DNA of 64,000 nucleotides from positions 1-64,000 of the forward strand of contig CANHRG010000001.1 of assembly GCA_947463785.1 (NCBI GenBank). Direction: 5' to 3'. Each line of letters starts with the position of its first letter. Positions within the stretch are counted from its first letter, which is position 1. The DNA is from Sphingobacteriaceae bacterium. Lineage in GTDB: Bacteria > Bacteroidota > Bacteroidia > Sphingobacteriales > Sphingobacteriaceae. The notes below the pieces were generated by a model that searched no databases, was not told where the DNA came from, and was given only the letters and a program-made list of their open reading frames with translations. Made by a program: the position numbers and the translations under genes. This document shows positions 20,699 to 29,852 of this stretch, one piece after another.

Positions 20699-21757
20699 TT
20701 AATTTCTATTCAATTTAAAAAAGTTTATCAAAAATTCAAAAATTAATTTCGGCTGAGCCAAATTTTTTAAATCCTCAGCTTGCACCCAAATCCAATCCTG
20801 ATCTAAAGCAGGCTTAACAGCTGATTCAATAACAATAAACTGTGCCCATAAACGCTGGTGACTCAACAAATGTTTTACCGGGCCTTGCATATTTTTGACA
20901 GTAACAGTACTTCCGAAATGTTTCACAAACCCAGAATCTTGAACGAGTTCTCCCGGACCAAGCAAAGCTGAAGTCTCAAACAAAGGGAAATCGTATAAGT
21001 TTTGCCAAATATCATTAGGTCCACGTTTCTTCATCAACAAGCCGGAATCAGTATACAGTACCACATAGTTAAAGAAACGCTCACGAACTTTCAGAGTTTT
21101 CAGTTTAACCGGAAGTTCTGCAATTCGATTTGTTTGGTAAGCCACACAAGCTGTTTGTAAAGGGCAGGTTTCGCAGAGCGGATTTTTGGGTTTGCAATGC
21201 AATGCGCCAAACTCCATTACTGCCTGATTGTACAATCCAGCATGTTCAGGAATTAAGAGTTGATTTGCTAAATCGCTAAACAGTTTTTTTCCTGCAGTTG
21301 AATTAATCGGGGTATCGAAACCAAAAAATCGCGATAGCAAACGAAAAACATTGCCATCAAGTACAGCTTTGGCTTCGTTTTGGCTGAAAGAGGAAATAGC
21401 CGCTGCGGTATACTCGCCAATACCTTTTAATTGAATCAATTCGGCATACGATTTTGGGAACCGTCCTTGGTGCTTATCCATCACCAGCTTTGCTGTATGG
21501 TGCATATTTCTGGCTCGGGAATAATAACCTAAGCCTTGCCAGTCTTTTAAAATCTCTCCTTCATCCGCGGCAGCGAAATCAGCAACAGTTGGATAATGTT
21601 CGCTAAAGCGGTAATAATACGGCAACCCTTGATCCACACGGGTTTGTTGCAAAATAATTTCAGAAAGCCATATCAGATAGGGATCATTGGTTTCCCGCCA
21701 GGGTAATGACCGCTTATGTTGATGATACCACGCAATAATTTCTTGTCCGAACTCCAT
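20699..21757 (-). CDS. mutY: A/G-specific adenine glycosylase
   Basis: LPWRETNDPYLIWLSEIILQQTRVDQ, LKGIGEYTAAAISSF, C-x6-C-x2-C-x5-C FeS cluster loop. Confidence 0.95.
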   Translation of the reverse strand: MEFGQEIIAWYHQHKRSLPWRETNDPYLIWLSEIILQQTRVDQGLPYYYRFSEHYPTVADFAAADEGEILKDWQGLGYYSRARNMHHTAKLVMDKHQGRFPKSYAELIQLKGIGEYTAAAISSFSQNEAKAVLDGNVFRLLSRFFGFDTPINSTAGKKLFSDLANQLLIPEHAGLYNQAVMEFGALHCKPKNPLCETCPLQTACVAYQTNRIAELPVKLKTLKVRERFFNYVVLYTDSGLLMKKRGPNDIWQNLYDFPLFETSALLGPGELVQDSGFVKHFGSTVTVKNMQGPVKHLLSHQRLWAQFIVIESAVKPALDQDWIWVQAEDLKNLAQPKLIFEFLINFFKLNRN

Positions 21758-21935
21758 TTGTTGCTAAAAACCGGGTGAAAGGTCTGCAAAAATAGCTTAG
21801 TATTTGTTTTCTAGTAAGTTGCTTTAAAATATTCCGGGATTTATTTCCCAAATTCATTTTAAAAAGATACTTTTGCAACCCCAAAACAACAAAGTTTTTT
21901 GATTGAATTGATTTAAAAACTATTTATAAATATTT

Positions 21936-22229
21936 ATGACTAAGGCAGAAATTATTGCAGAAATCTCCAGCAAGACTGGAATCGAAAAAGGTGATGTACA
22001 AGAAGCTGTTGAAGCGTTCTTCAAAGTGGTAAAAACCTCTATGGTGAATGGTGAAAATGTTTACGTAAGGGGTTTCGGAAGTTTTGTAGTAAAAAAACGT
22101 GCTAAAAAAACTGCCAGAAATATTTCAAAAAATACAGCTATCATTATTCCAGAGCATTTCGTACCTAGCTTTAAGCCAGCCAAAGTGTTTGTAGAAAAAG
22201 TGAAAAGCGGCAATAAATCTAAAGCCTAA
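21936..22229 (+). CDS. HU/IHF family DNA-binding protein
   Basis: MTKAEIIAEISSKTGIEKGDVQEAVEAFFKVVK...VRGFGSFVVKKRAKKTARN. Confidence 0.95.
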   Translation: MTKAEIIAEISSKTGIEKGDVQEAVEAFFKVVKTSMVNGENVYVRGFGSFVVKKRAKKTARNISKNTAIIIPEHFVPSFKPAKVFVEKVKSGNKSKA

Positions 22230-23066
22230 TTGATGCTAAATGCCAAACAAGTAAGTGTAATCGGATTAGTAATTTTACTGATTGGAGCTTTGTTTGCATT
22301 AGATATTAAAGGATTAGTAAAAGAAGAGGGTAAAGAAGAAACTCCCGCAAAGGAAGTTGCACAAGTTAGCCTCGAGAGTGTATCGGAAACTGCTAAAATG
22401 AGCTTGAATGCGAATTTAGCAGCCGAAATTGAAAGTTTGGAAAATGCGTTTAAAAACGCTGGAGAGTCGGAGGAGCAGATTACAATCTCTGAACAGCTTG
22501 CCCAAAAATGGGATGATGTGAATCAACCCGCACCGGCAGCTTTTTATAGTGAAATCATCGCTAAAGCTAAACCCGATTATGCCAATTGGCTTAAAACCGG
22601 TGATCGTTTTACCGCAGCTTATCAGTCAACACAAGATACCATTGTGCAGGCAGGATTAGTTCAAAAAGCGATTTCAGCCTACCAGGAAGCAACTAAACTG
22701 AATCCTGAAGGATTGGATGCCAAAACAGGCTTAGGTATTGCTTATGTTAGCGGAACTCCAAACCCGATGCAGGGAATCCAATTGCTGCTTGAAGTAGTAA
22801 AAGTGGATCCTAAAAATATAAAGGCGAATACGAACCTGGGCTTGTTCTCCATGCGTTCGGGCCAATTTGACAAAGCGGTAGAACGCTTTAAAACTGTAAT
22901 TGAACAACAACCCGATCCGGAAGCCTGGTTTTACCTGGCCTCTAGCTACGAAAATCTGGGGCAAAACGAAGAAGCCATTTTGGCTTATCAAAAAGCTAAG
23001 GAATTAGCTGCCGACCCGGGATTGACTAAGTTTGTGGATCAAAAAATACAAGCATTAAAGAAATAA
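22230..23066 (+). CDS. Tetratricopeptide repeat protein, membrane anchored
   Basis: N-terminal TM then TPR-like units (KAISAYQEATKLNPEG, KAVERFKTVIEQQPDPEAWFYLASSYENLGQNEEAILAYQKA). Confidence 0.85.
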   Translation: MMLNAKQVSVIGLVILLIGALFALDIKGLVKEEGKEETPAKEVAQVSLESVSETAKMSLNANLAAEIESLENAFKNAGESEEQITISEQLAQKWDDVNQPAPAAFYSEIIAKAKPDYANWLKTGDRFTAAYQSTQDTIVQAGLVQKAISAYQEATKLNPEGLDAKTGLGIAYVSGTPNPMQGIQLLLEVVKVDPKNIKANTNLGLFSMRSGQFDKAVERFKTVIEQQPDPEAWFYLASSYENLGQNEEAILAYQKAKELAADPGLTKFVDQKIQALKK

Positions 23067-23096
23067 CAGAATACTAAAACATTAAAATTTAAAGCT

Positions 23097-23186
23097 ATGC
23101 CAAGCGGAAAGAAAAGAAAAAGACATAAAATGGCTACCCACAAACGCAAAAAGCGTTTGAGAAAAAACAGACATAAGAAAAAATAA
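23097..23186 (+). CDS. 29-aa basic protein MPSGKKRKRHKMATHKRKKRLRKNRHKKK, mS38/AURKAIP1-COX24 domain-like
   Basis: Complete ATG-TAA ORF absent from the ORF track (too short); composition and pattern match the short AURKAIP1/COX24-domain proteins of Bacteroidota as I recall them. Confidence 0.8.
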   Translation: MPSGKKRKRHKMATHKRKKRLRKNRHKKK

Positions 23187-23209
23187 GCACGTTTCTGTGC
23201 TACTTTAAA

Positions 23210-23253
23210 TGAATTAACCTCCCGTATTGAACATGCGACGGAGGTTAATTTGT
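23210..23253 (+). terminator. Hairpin between the small basic ORF and RNase G
   Basis: ATTAACCTCC(C)GT ... ACGGAGGTTAAT stem with 9-12 nt loop; only a weak T tract follows. Confidence 0.45.
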
Positions 23254-23323
23254 TGCTGTTTTATCAATCAACCCTCATATTAATTTGGTTGGATACAAGC
23301 ATCCAATTCCTAAAGAGTAGCCA

Positions 23324-24874
23324 TTGGTTAAAGAACTAATTATCAATTCTGGGCCAAATGGGTCCACAATTGCTTTATTACAAGACAAGCAACTCGTAGA
23401 ACTCAACAAAGAGCAAGTCAACAACAACTATGCTGTTGGCGATATCTATTTAGGCAAGATCAAAAAGATCATGCCCGGATTAAATGCTGCTTTTGTTGAT
23501 GTTGGATACGAGAAAGATGCTTTTTTACATTACCTCGATTTAGGTCCGCAGATAAAATCGTTGATGAAACTGACCAAGATGATCAAATCTGGCGGTCATC
23601 AGGGCAAACTGCTTGACAATTTTAAACTCGAAGCAGAAATAGAAAAAAGCGGTAAGATATCCGATATCGTGAGCCGTAACATGCTCTTGCCGGTACAAAT
23701 TGCCAAAGAGCCTATTTCTACCAAGGGGCCGCGTTTAAGTGCCGACCTGTCTATTGCCGGACGCTTTGTGGTATTGGTTCCCTTTTCAGATGCCACCTCG
23801 ATCTCTAAAAAGATCAAGAGCAATGCCGAAAGAACCCGACTTCGCAAAATTGTAGAGAGTATTAAGCCGAAAAATTTCGGAGTGATTATTCGTACCGTAT
23901 CTGAAGGTAAAGGTGTAGAAGAATTACAGAAAGATTTACTCGACCTGATTGCGAAATGGGAACGTTTTTCGAAACGCTTGAAAGACACCCAGCCATCAGA
24001 GAAAGTACTTGGTGAAATGGGCAGAACTTCTACCATTTTACGTGATATCTTAAATCCTGAATTCGCCAATATCCAAATAGACGACCCCGCTTTGTACGAA
24101 GAGGTTCGCACTTACGTGCAATCTATTTCTCCAGAGATGGAGAAAATTGTAAAGCTGTACAAGCACAAAGAACCTATTTTCGAGCATTTTGGAGTAGATA
24201 AACAAATTAAAGGTGCATTTGGTAAAACCGTTAATCTACCGGGAGGTGCTTACTTGGTTATTGAACATACCGAAGCCCTGCACGTGATAGATGTAAACAG
24301 TGGTAACCGCACAGCCAGCAAAGAAAATCAGGACGAAAACGCGCTGATGGTGAACAAAGAAGCTGCACGCGAAATTGCCCGCCAATTGCGTTTACGCGAT
24401 ATGGGTGGTATTGTAGTGGTCGATTTCATTGACATGCACAAACCCAGCAGCCGCAAAGAGCTGTTCGATTATCTGCGTGAGCAAATGAACCTGGATCGTG
24501 CCAAACACACCATTTTGCCACCAAGTAAATTCGGATTGGTGCAAATTACCCGTCAGCGAGTTCGTCCGGAAATGAATATCATTACCAACGAAAAATGTCC
24601 AACCTGCGACGGTACCGGAGAAATTAAAGCAAGCATTGTGCTTTTGGATGATATTGCTGCCAATTTGCAATACATCATTCGCGAACAAAACGAAAAAAGC
24701 ATTACCCTCTGCGTACATCCGTACATTGAGGCTTATATCAAAAAAGGTGTTTTCTCTTTGCAGTGGAAATGGTTCCTGAACTATGGACGCTGGATCAGCG
24801 TAAAGGCTGTATCTTCATACCACCTTACCGAATTCCATTTCCTGAACAACAAGGAAGAGGAGATTAAATTGTAA
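23324..24874 (+). CDS. rng: Ribonuclease E/G family protein (TTG start)
   Basis: VGDIYLGKIKKIMPGLNAAFVDVGYEKDAFLHYLDLG, VIDVNSGN, GGIVVVDFIDM, CPTCDGTG. Confidence 0.95.
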   Translation: MVKELIINSGPNGSTIALLQDKQLVELNKEQVNNNYAVGDIYLGKIKKIMPGLNAAFVDVGYEKDAFLHYLDLGPQIKSLMKLTKMIKSGGHQGKLLDNFKLEAEIEKSGKISDIVSRNMLLPVQIAKEPISTKGPRLSADLSIAGRFVVLVPFSDATSISKKIKSNAERTRLRKIVESIKPKNFGVIIRTVSEGKGVEELQKDLLDLIAKWERFSKRLKDTQPSEKVLGEMGRTSTILRDILNPEFANIQIDDPALYEEVRTYVQSISPEMEKIVKLYKHKEPIFEHFGVDKQIKGAFGKTVNLPGGAYLVIEHTEALHVIDVNSGNRTASKENQDENALMVNKEAAREIARQLRLRDMGGIVVVDFIDMHKPSSRKELFDYLREQMNLDRAKHTILPPSKFGLVQITRQRVRPEMNIITNEKCPTCDGTGEIKASIVLLDDIAANLQYIIREQNEKSITLCVHPYIEAYIKKGVFSLQWKWFLNYGRWISVKAVSSYHLTEFHFLNNKEEEIKL

Positions 24875-24892
24875 ATATTTATTGCGGGTTTT

Positions 24893-24973
24893 ATATTACG
24901 GGTTACGAGTTATAAATTAGTTTATTCAATTCGTAACCCGTAACTCGTAATATTCAATAGCTAACCCGTAATA
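24893..24973. repeat. Short interspersed inverted repeat (ATTACGGGTTACGAGTT unit)
   Basis: TTACGGGTTACGAGTT (24896-24911) with inverted copies TCGTAACCCGTAACTCGTAATA (24931-24952) and TAACCCGTAAT (24962-24972). Confidence 0.75.
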
Positions 24974-24980
24974 ACAAGCC

Positions 24981-26357
24981 GTGGCTAAAAGTAAATCAGC
25001 ATATTTCTGTCAAAGTTGTGGCCACGAATCGGCCAAATGGTTGGGTAAATGCCCTGCATGCAACCAGTGGAATACTTTTGTAGAAGAAGTGATTGAAAAA
25101 ACGCCTGCGGCCGTTCCAGACTGGAAAACAAGCAATTCGGGTAAAAGATCCAACAAACCATCGGCCATTCACGAAATTACTTACCAAGAAGAAAACCGAT
25201 TTGTTACGCCTGATAAAGAACTGAACCGTGTTTTAGGAGGTGGTATTGTACCCGGATCATTGGTATTAATTGGCGGAGAACCCGGCATAGGAAAATCAAC
25301 CCTCATGCTGCAATTGGCTTTGTTAATGCCGGGCATGAAGGTCTTATACATTTCGGGCGAAGAAAGCGAACAGCAAGTGAAAATGCGTGCCGAACGTTTA
25401 CTCAAATCCAGCAAAGCCGATTGCTATATCCTTACTGAGACATCAACCCAAAATATTTTTAAGCAGATAGAACAGCTCGAACCACAATTGGTAGTGGTGG
25501 ATTCTATCCAAACCCTACATTCAGCTCATATCGACTCTACCCCAGGTAGTGTATCGCAGGTTCGTGAGTGTACCGCCGAATTGTTACGTTTTGCCAAAGA
25601 AACCGGCACACCGGTATTCCTGATTGGCCACATTACCAAAGACGGCACCATTGCCGGACCAAAGATTTTGGAGCACATGGTAGATACCGTGCTGCAGTTT
25701 GAAGGCGACCGCCACCATGTTTACCGCATTTTACGTTCGGTGAAAAACCGTTTTGGCTCGGCATCAGAATTGGGTATTTACGAAATGCAGGGCAGCGGCT
25801 TACGCGAAGTGTCCAATCCTTCAGAAATTTTACTTTCGCAACGGGATGAACCCCTGAGCGGTATCACCATATCGGCCATGCTTGAAGGGATGCGCCCCAT
25901 GCTGATTGAAACGCAAGCATTGGTAAGCCATTCAGCTTACGGCACCCCTCAGCGTTCGGCTACGGGCTTCGATACCCGCCGTATGAATATGTTGTTGGCA
26001 GTATTGGAAAAACGTTGTGGCTTTCGCCTCAGCACCAAAGATGTTTTCCTGAACATTGCCGGCGGTTTACGCGTAGAAGATCCGGCTATTGATTTGGCGG
26101 TAGTGGTAGCTATCATCAGTTCGCACGAAGATATGGCGGTGCCCACCAAAATTTGTTTTGCTGCTGAAGTCGGATTATCAGGAGAAATAAGAGCGGTAAA
26201 CCGCATTGAACAACGCATCGCGGAAGCCGAAAAACTGGGCTTCGAGCAAATCTATATTTCTAAATACAACAAAAAGGGCTTAGACCTAAAACGCTATCAA
26301 ATAGAAATCAAAACTGTGGCCAAAGTGGAAGAAGTATTCTCTTCACTATTTGGGTAA
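24981..26357 (+). CDS. radA: DNA repair protein RadA (GTG start)
   Basis: CQSCGHESAKWLGKCPAC zinc finger, GGEPGIGKSTL Walker A, KNRFG motif, Lon-like C-domain. Confidence 0.96.
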   Translation: MAKSKSAYFCQSCGHESAKWLGKCPACNQWNTFVEEVIEKTPAAVPDWKTSNSGKRSNKPSAIHEITYQEENRFVTPDKELNRVLGGGIVPGSLVLIGGEPGIGKSTLMLQLALLMPGMKVLYISGEESEQQVKMRAERLLKSSKADCYILTETSTQNIFKQIEQLEPQLVVVDSIQTLHSAHIDSTPGSVSQVRECTAELLRFAKETGTPVFLIGHITKDGTIAGPKILEHMVDTVLQFEGDRHHVYRILRSVKNRFGSASELGIYEMQGSGLREVSNPSEILLSQRDEPLSGITISAMLEGMRPMLIETQALVSHSAYGTPQRSATGFDTRRMNMLLAVLEKRCGFRLSTKDVFLNIAGGLRVEDPAIDLAVVVAIISSHEDMAVPTKICFAAEVGLSGEIRAVNRIEQRIAEAEKLGFEQIYISKYNKKGLDLKRYQIEIKTVAKVEEVFSSLFG

Positions 26358-26364
26358 TACTCTG

Positions 26365-26733
26365 TTAATTGTTTTCTTTATACCCCATACTTAGGTTGGT
26401 TTCACCGCGTAATTTGATCGATATTACCGCTACTTTTTTACCTAAATTTTTAAAGCTCACTCGGTTATTATTAGCCACTCGGTATTCCTGTTGATCTCCT
26501 TTATTAAGCACCCCTAAAGAGGTAATCACTTCGGATTGATATTTTTGGATATATACTTCAACCGGGCTAGTGGCGGTATTTTTGATAACTGCTGTATAAC
26601 CTCCGTGCTCACCCTCCCCCAAAACAAATGATTTTCCGGGTTCTATACTAGTTTGGGAAGTTAGTACGCCAAAAATGCTACACGATTGAAAAAAAACAAA
26701 GCTAAATAGCGTAAATACGCGTAATCTCTTCAT
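26365..26733 (-). CDS. Hypothetical lipoprotein
   Basis: MKRLRVFTLFSFVFFQSCSIFG lipobox-like signal; no family recognised. Confidence 0.65.
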   Translation of the reverse strand: MKRLRVFTLFSFVFFQSCSIFGVLTSQTSIEPGKSFVLGEGEHGGYTAVIKNTATSPVEVYIQKYQSEVITSLGVLNKGDQQEYRVANNNRVSFKNLGKKVAVISIKLRGETNLSMGYKENN

Positions 26734-26745
26734 TGTGTGGCTTGA

Positions 26746-29562
26746 TCATTTACTTAAATACATCGATTTCTCTTTGTACAACTTGATGAAGTAAGGATCT
26801 TCCAAGTCTTTGATGAAACGAATGGCTTCACCGGTCGATTTCATTTCCGGACCTAGCTCTTTCTCAATCTCTGGGAATTTATTGTGTGAAAACACTGGTT
26901 CTTTGATCGCGTAGCCTTTCAGCTTGCGCTCAATCTTAAAGTCTTTCAACTTATTGGCACCAAGCATGATTTTCGCGGCAATATTAATGTAGGGAACATC
27001 GTATGCTTTCGCGATAAATGGTACCGTACGTGAAGCTCTCGGATTGGCCTCAATTACGTAAACTTTATCATTCTTTATGGCAAACTGAATATTGAGCAAG
27101 CCACGAACATTTAGCGCTTTGGCAAGTTTGATGGTGTACTCCTCCATTTGTTGCTGCACTTTTTCAGAAAGGCTGAATGGCGGCAAAACCGCACTCGAAT
27201 CGCCGGAATGGATACCTGCAGGTTCAATGTGTTCCATCATGCCGATGATATGTACCTCCTCGCCATCACAAATCGAATCTGATTCGGCTTCTTCGGCACG
27301 ATCTAGGAAATGATCGATCAATACCCGGTTGCCCGGCATAGCACGAAGTAGTTTTACTACGGCTTTTTCCAGATCTTCATCATTGATTACGATACTCATT
27401 CCTTGTCCACCCAATACATAACTCGGCCTCACCAATACCGGATAGCCTACCTCGTTGGCCACTTTAATGGCTTCCTCGGCGGTTTCAGCTACACCGTATT
27501 TCGGATAAGGAATGTCTAGAGCTTTCAACAGATCAGAGAAACGACCGCGATCTTCGGCAATATCCATATTCGGGAAACTGGTGCCGATAATTTTGATACC
27601 TTTCTCATGTAATTTCTCGGCCATCTTTAGAGCGGTTTGTCCACCCAACTGCACAATTACACCTTCTGGTTTTTCATGGTCGATAATTTCACGCACATGC
27701 TCCCAGAATACGGGTTCGAAATACAATTTATCGGCCATATTAAAATCAGTAGAAACCGTTTCAGGATTACAATTTACCATAATGGCTTCGAAACCGGATT
27801 CTTTGGCGGCCAACAAACCATGTACACAAGAATAATCGAACTCAATCCCCTGACCAATCCGGTTGGGACCAGATCCTAAAACAACAATTTTCTTTTTATC
27901 AGATGCTATCGATTCGTTTTCAAATTCGAATGTAGAATAGTAATACGGTGTTTGAGCGGGGAATTCCGCTGCACAAGTATCTACCATTTTATACACCCGC
28001 TTAATGCCCAATTCACGGCGACGATCGTAAACTTCATCTTCAGTTACATTACCCAACACCCAGGCAATTTGTGCATCAGAATAGCCTTTTTGTTTCAGTG
28101 TCAGGAAGAAGTCTTGTGGGATATTGTTTAATGAATAACGTTTCAGTTCTTGCTCCAGATTCACCAATTCCTGGATTTGCACCAAGAACCACTTGTCAAT
28201 TCGGGTAACCTTTCGGATAGATTCTAAAGGAACGCCCAATTCGAAAGCATCTTTAATATGGAACAAACGATCCCAACTTGGATGTTCCAAACTGGCCATA
28301 ATTTCTTCCAAATTGCGGCTCTGGCGACCATCAGCACCTAAACCCAAACGATTGGTTTCTAAACTTTGACACGCTTTCTGTAAGGCCTCAATAAAACTGC
28401 GACCAATACCCATTACCTCACCTACCGATTTCATCTGCAGGCCCAATTCTTTATTGGCACCTTTAAATTTATCGAAGTTCCAGCGTGGTACTTTTACGAT
28501 CACATAATCCAACGTAGGTTCAAAGTAAGCTGAAGTAGTTTTAGTAATCTGATTTTCGAGCTCGTCTAAATTATAACCAATAGCCAACTTGGCAGCAATT
28601 TTAGCGATAGGATATCCGGTAGCTTTTGAAGCTAGCGCCGAAGAGCGTGACACCCTTGGATTAATTTCAATGGCGATGATCTCGTCGTTTTCCGGATTTA
28701 CGGAGAACTGCACGTTACAACCACCAGCAAAATTTCCAATGGCACGCATCATCTTAATAGCCTGATTACGCATATCCTGGTAGCAACGATCGCTGAGGGT
28801 CATTGCGGGAGCAACGGTAATCGAGTCGCCGGTATGGATACCCATGGGGTCGAAGTTCTCGATAGAACAGATGATGATCACATTATCCTTGTTATCACGA
28901 AGCAACTCCAACTCGAATTCTTTCCAGCCCAATACCGCTTGCTCCACCAATACTTCATGAGTAGGAGAAGCCTGTAAACCACGGCTCAAAGCCGCATCAA
29001 AATCTTCTTTTCTATGTACAAAACCGCCTCCAGTCCCTCCTAGAGTGTATGAAGGACGTATTACTAGTGGATAACCAATTAGCTGAGCAGCTTCCTTGCC
29101 TTCCAAAAACGAATTGGCAATTTTAGATTTCGCTACACCCACACCAATCTCCACCATTAATTTTCTAAACTCTTCGCGGTTTTCGGTTTTTTCAATGGCA
29201 TCTACATCTACCCCAATAACTTTGACATTGTACTTAGCCCAAATGCCTCTCTCTTCGGCTTCTTTACACAAATTCAAAGCGGTTTGTCCGCCCATGGTAG
29301 GTAAAACCGCATCTATTTTCTGCTCCTGCAAAATTTGTTCAATGCTTTCGCAAGTAAGCGGCAAAAGATACACGTGATCAGCAATCACCTTATCCGTCAT
29401 AATGGTAGCCGGGTTAGAATTGATGATGGAAACCGAAATGCCTTCTTCTTTCAAAGAGAGTGCAGCTTGAGATCCGGAATAATCAAATTCGCAGGCCTGA
29501 CCGATAATAATTGGTCCTGATCCGATAATCAGGACAGATTTGATGGAAGTATTTTTGGGCAT
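26746..29562 (-). CDS. carB: Carbamoyl-phosphate synthase large subunit
   Basis: Duplicated ATP-grasp halves: SVLIIGSGPIIIGQACEFDYSGSQA and IVVLGSGPNRIGQGIEFDYSCVHG. Confidence 0.97.
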   Translation of the reverse strand: MPKNTSIKSVLIIGSGPIIIGQACEFDYSGSQAALSLKEEGISVSIINSNPATIMTDKVIADHVYLLPLTCESIEQILQEQKIDAVLPTMGGQTALNLCKEAEERGIWAKYNVKVIGVDVDAIEKTENREEFRKLMVEIGVGVAKSKIANSFLEGKEAAQLIGYPLVIRPSYTLGGTGGGFVHRKEDFDAALSRGLQASPTHEVLVEQAVLGWKEFELELLRDNKDNVIIICSIENFDPMGIHTGDSITVAPAMTLSDRCYQDMRNQAIKMMRAIGNFAGGCNVQFSVNPENDEIIAIEINPRVSRSSALASKATGYPIAKIAAKLAIGYNLDELENQITKTTSAYFEPTLDYVIVKVPRWNFDKFKGANKELGLQMKSVGEVMGIGRSFIEALQKACQSLETNRLGLGADGRQSRNLEEIMASLEHPSWDRLFHIKDAFELGVPLESIRKVTRIDKWFLVQIQELVNLEQELKRYSLNNIPQDFFLTLKQKGYSDAQIAWVLGNVTEDEVYDRRRELGIKRVYKMVDTCAAEFPAQTPYYYSTFEFENESIASDKKKIVVLGSGPNRIGQGIEFDYSCVHGLLAAKESGFEAIMVNCNPETVSTDFNMADKLYFEPVFWEHVREIIDHEKPEGVIVQLGGQTALKMAEKLHEKGIKIIGTSFPNMDIAEDRGRFSDLLKALDIPYPKYGVAETAEEAIKVANEVGYPVLVRPSYVLGGQGMSIVINDEDLEKAVVKLLRAMPGNRVLIDHFLDRAEEAESDSICDGEEVHIIGMMEHIEPAGIHSGDSSAVLPPFSLSEKVQQQMEEYTIKLAKALNVRGLLNIQFAIKNDKVYVIEANPRASRTVPFIAKAYDVPYINIAAKIMLGANKLKDFKIERKLKGYAIKEPVFSHNKFPEIEKELGPEMKSTGEAIRFIKDLEDPYFIKLYKEKSMYLSK

Positions 29563-29771
29563 AGGGCTTAAAATTGGGGGATTTTCCTATGCGTTTAAAA
29601 CGAAAATCCCGACTTAATTGTCGGGTTATAAAAGTAGGCATTTTACCAGAAATTATTGGACAACTCGAAGAAAAAAATAAAAAATAAAAACCTTTTGTTA
29701 GCTGCAATGTTGAGTATTCGATTAGTACCTCAATACTAATTTCTTCATAATAATTTGTTTGGTTAATAAAT

Positions 29772-29802
29772 CCTTCAGGCAAAAACCTGAAGGGTTTTTT
29801 TG
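29772..29802 (+). terminator. Intrinsic terminator-like hairpin
   Basis: CCTTCAGGCAAAAACCTGAAGGGTTTTTTT. Confidence 0.65.
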
Positions 29803-29852
29803 TAGATTAATTAATTCGGCCAGAAGTCTTAAATTCGGATAAAATTTAGCTC

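Noticed and set aside
29483-29782. 99-aa minus ORF upstream of carB
   Set aside because: Overlaps the carB start out of frame and contains the leader hairpin; no coding-like features.
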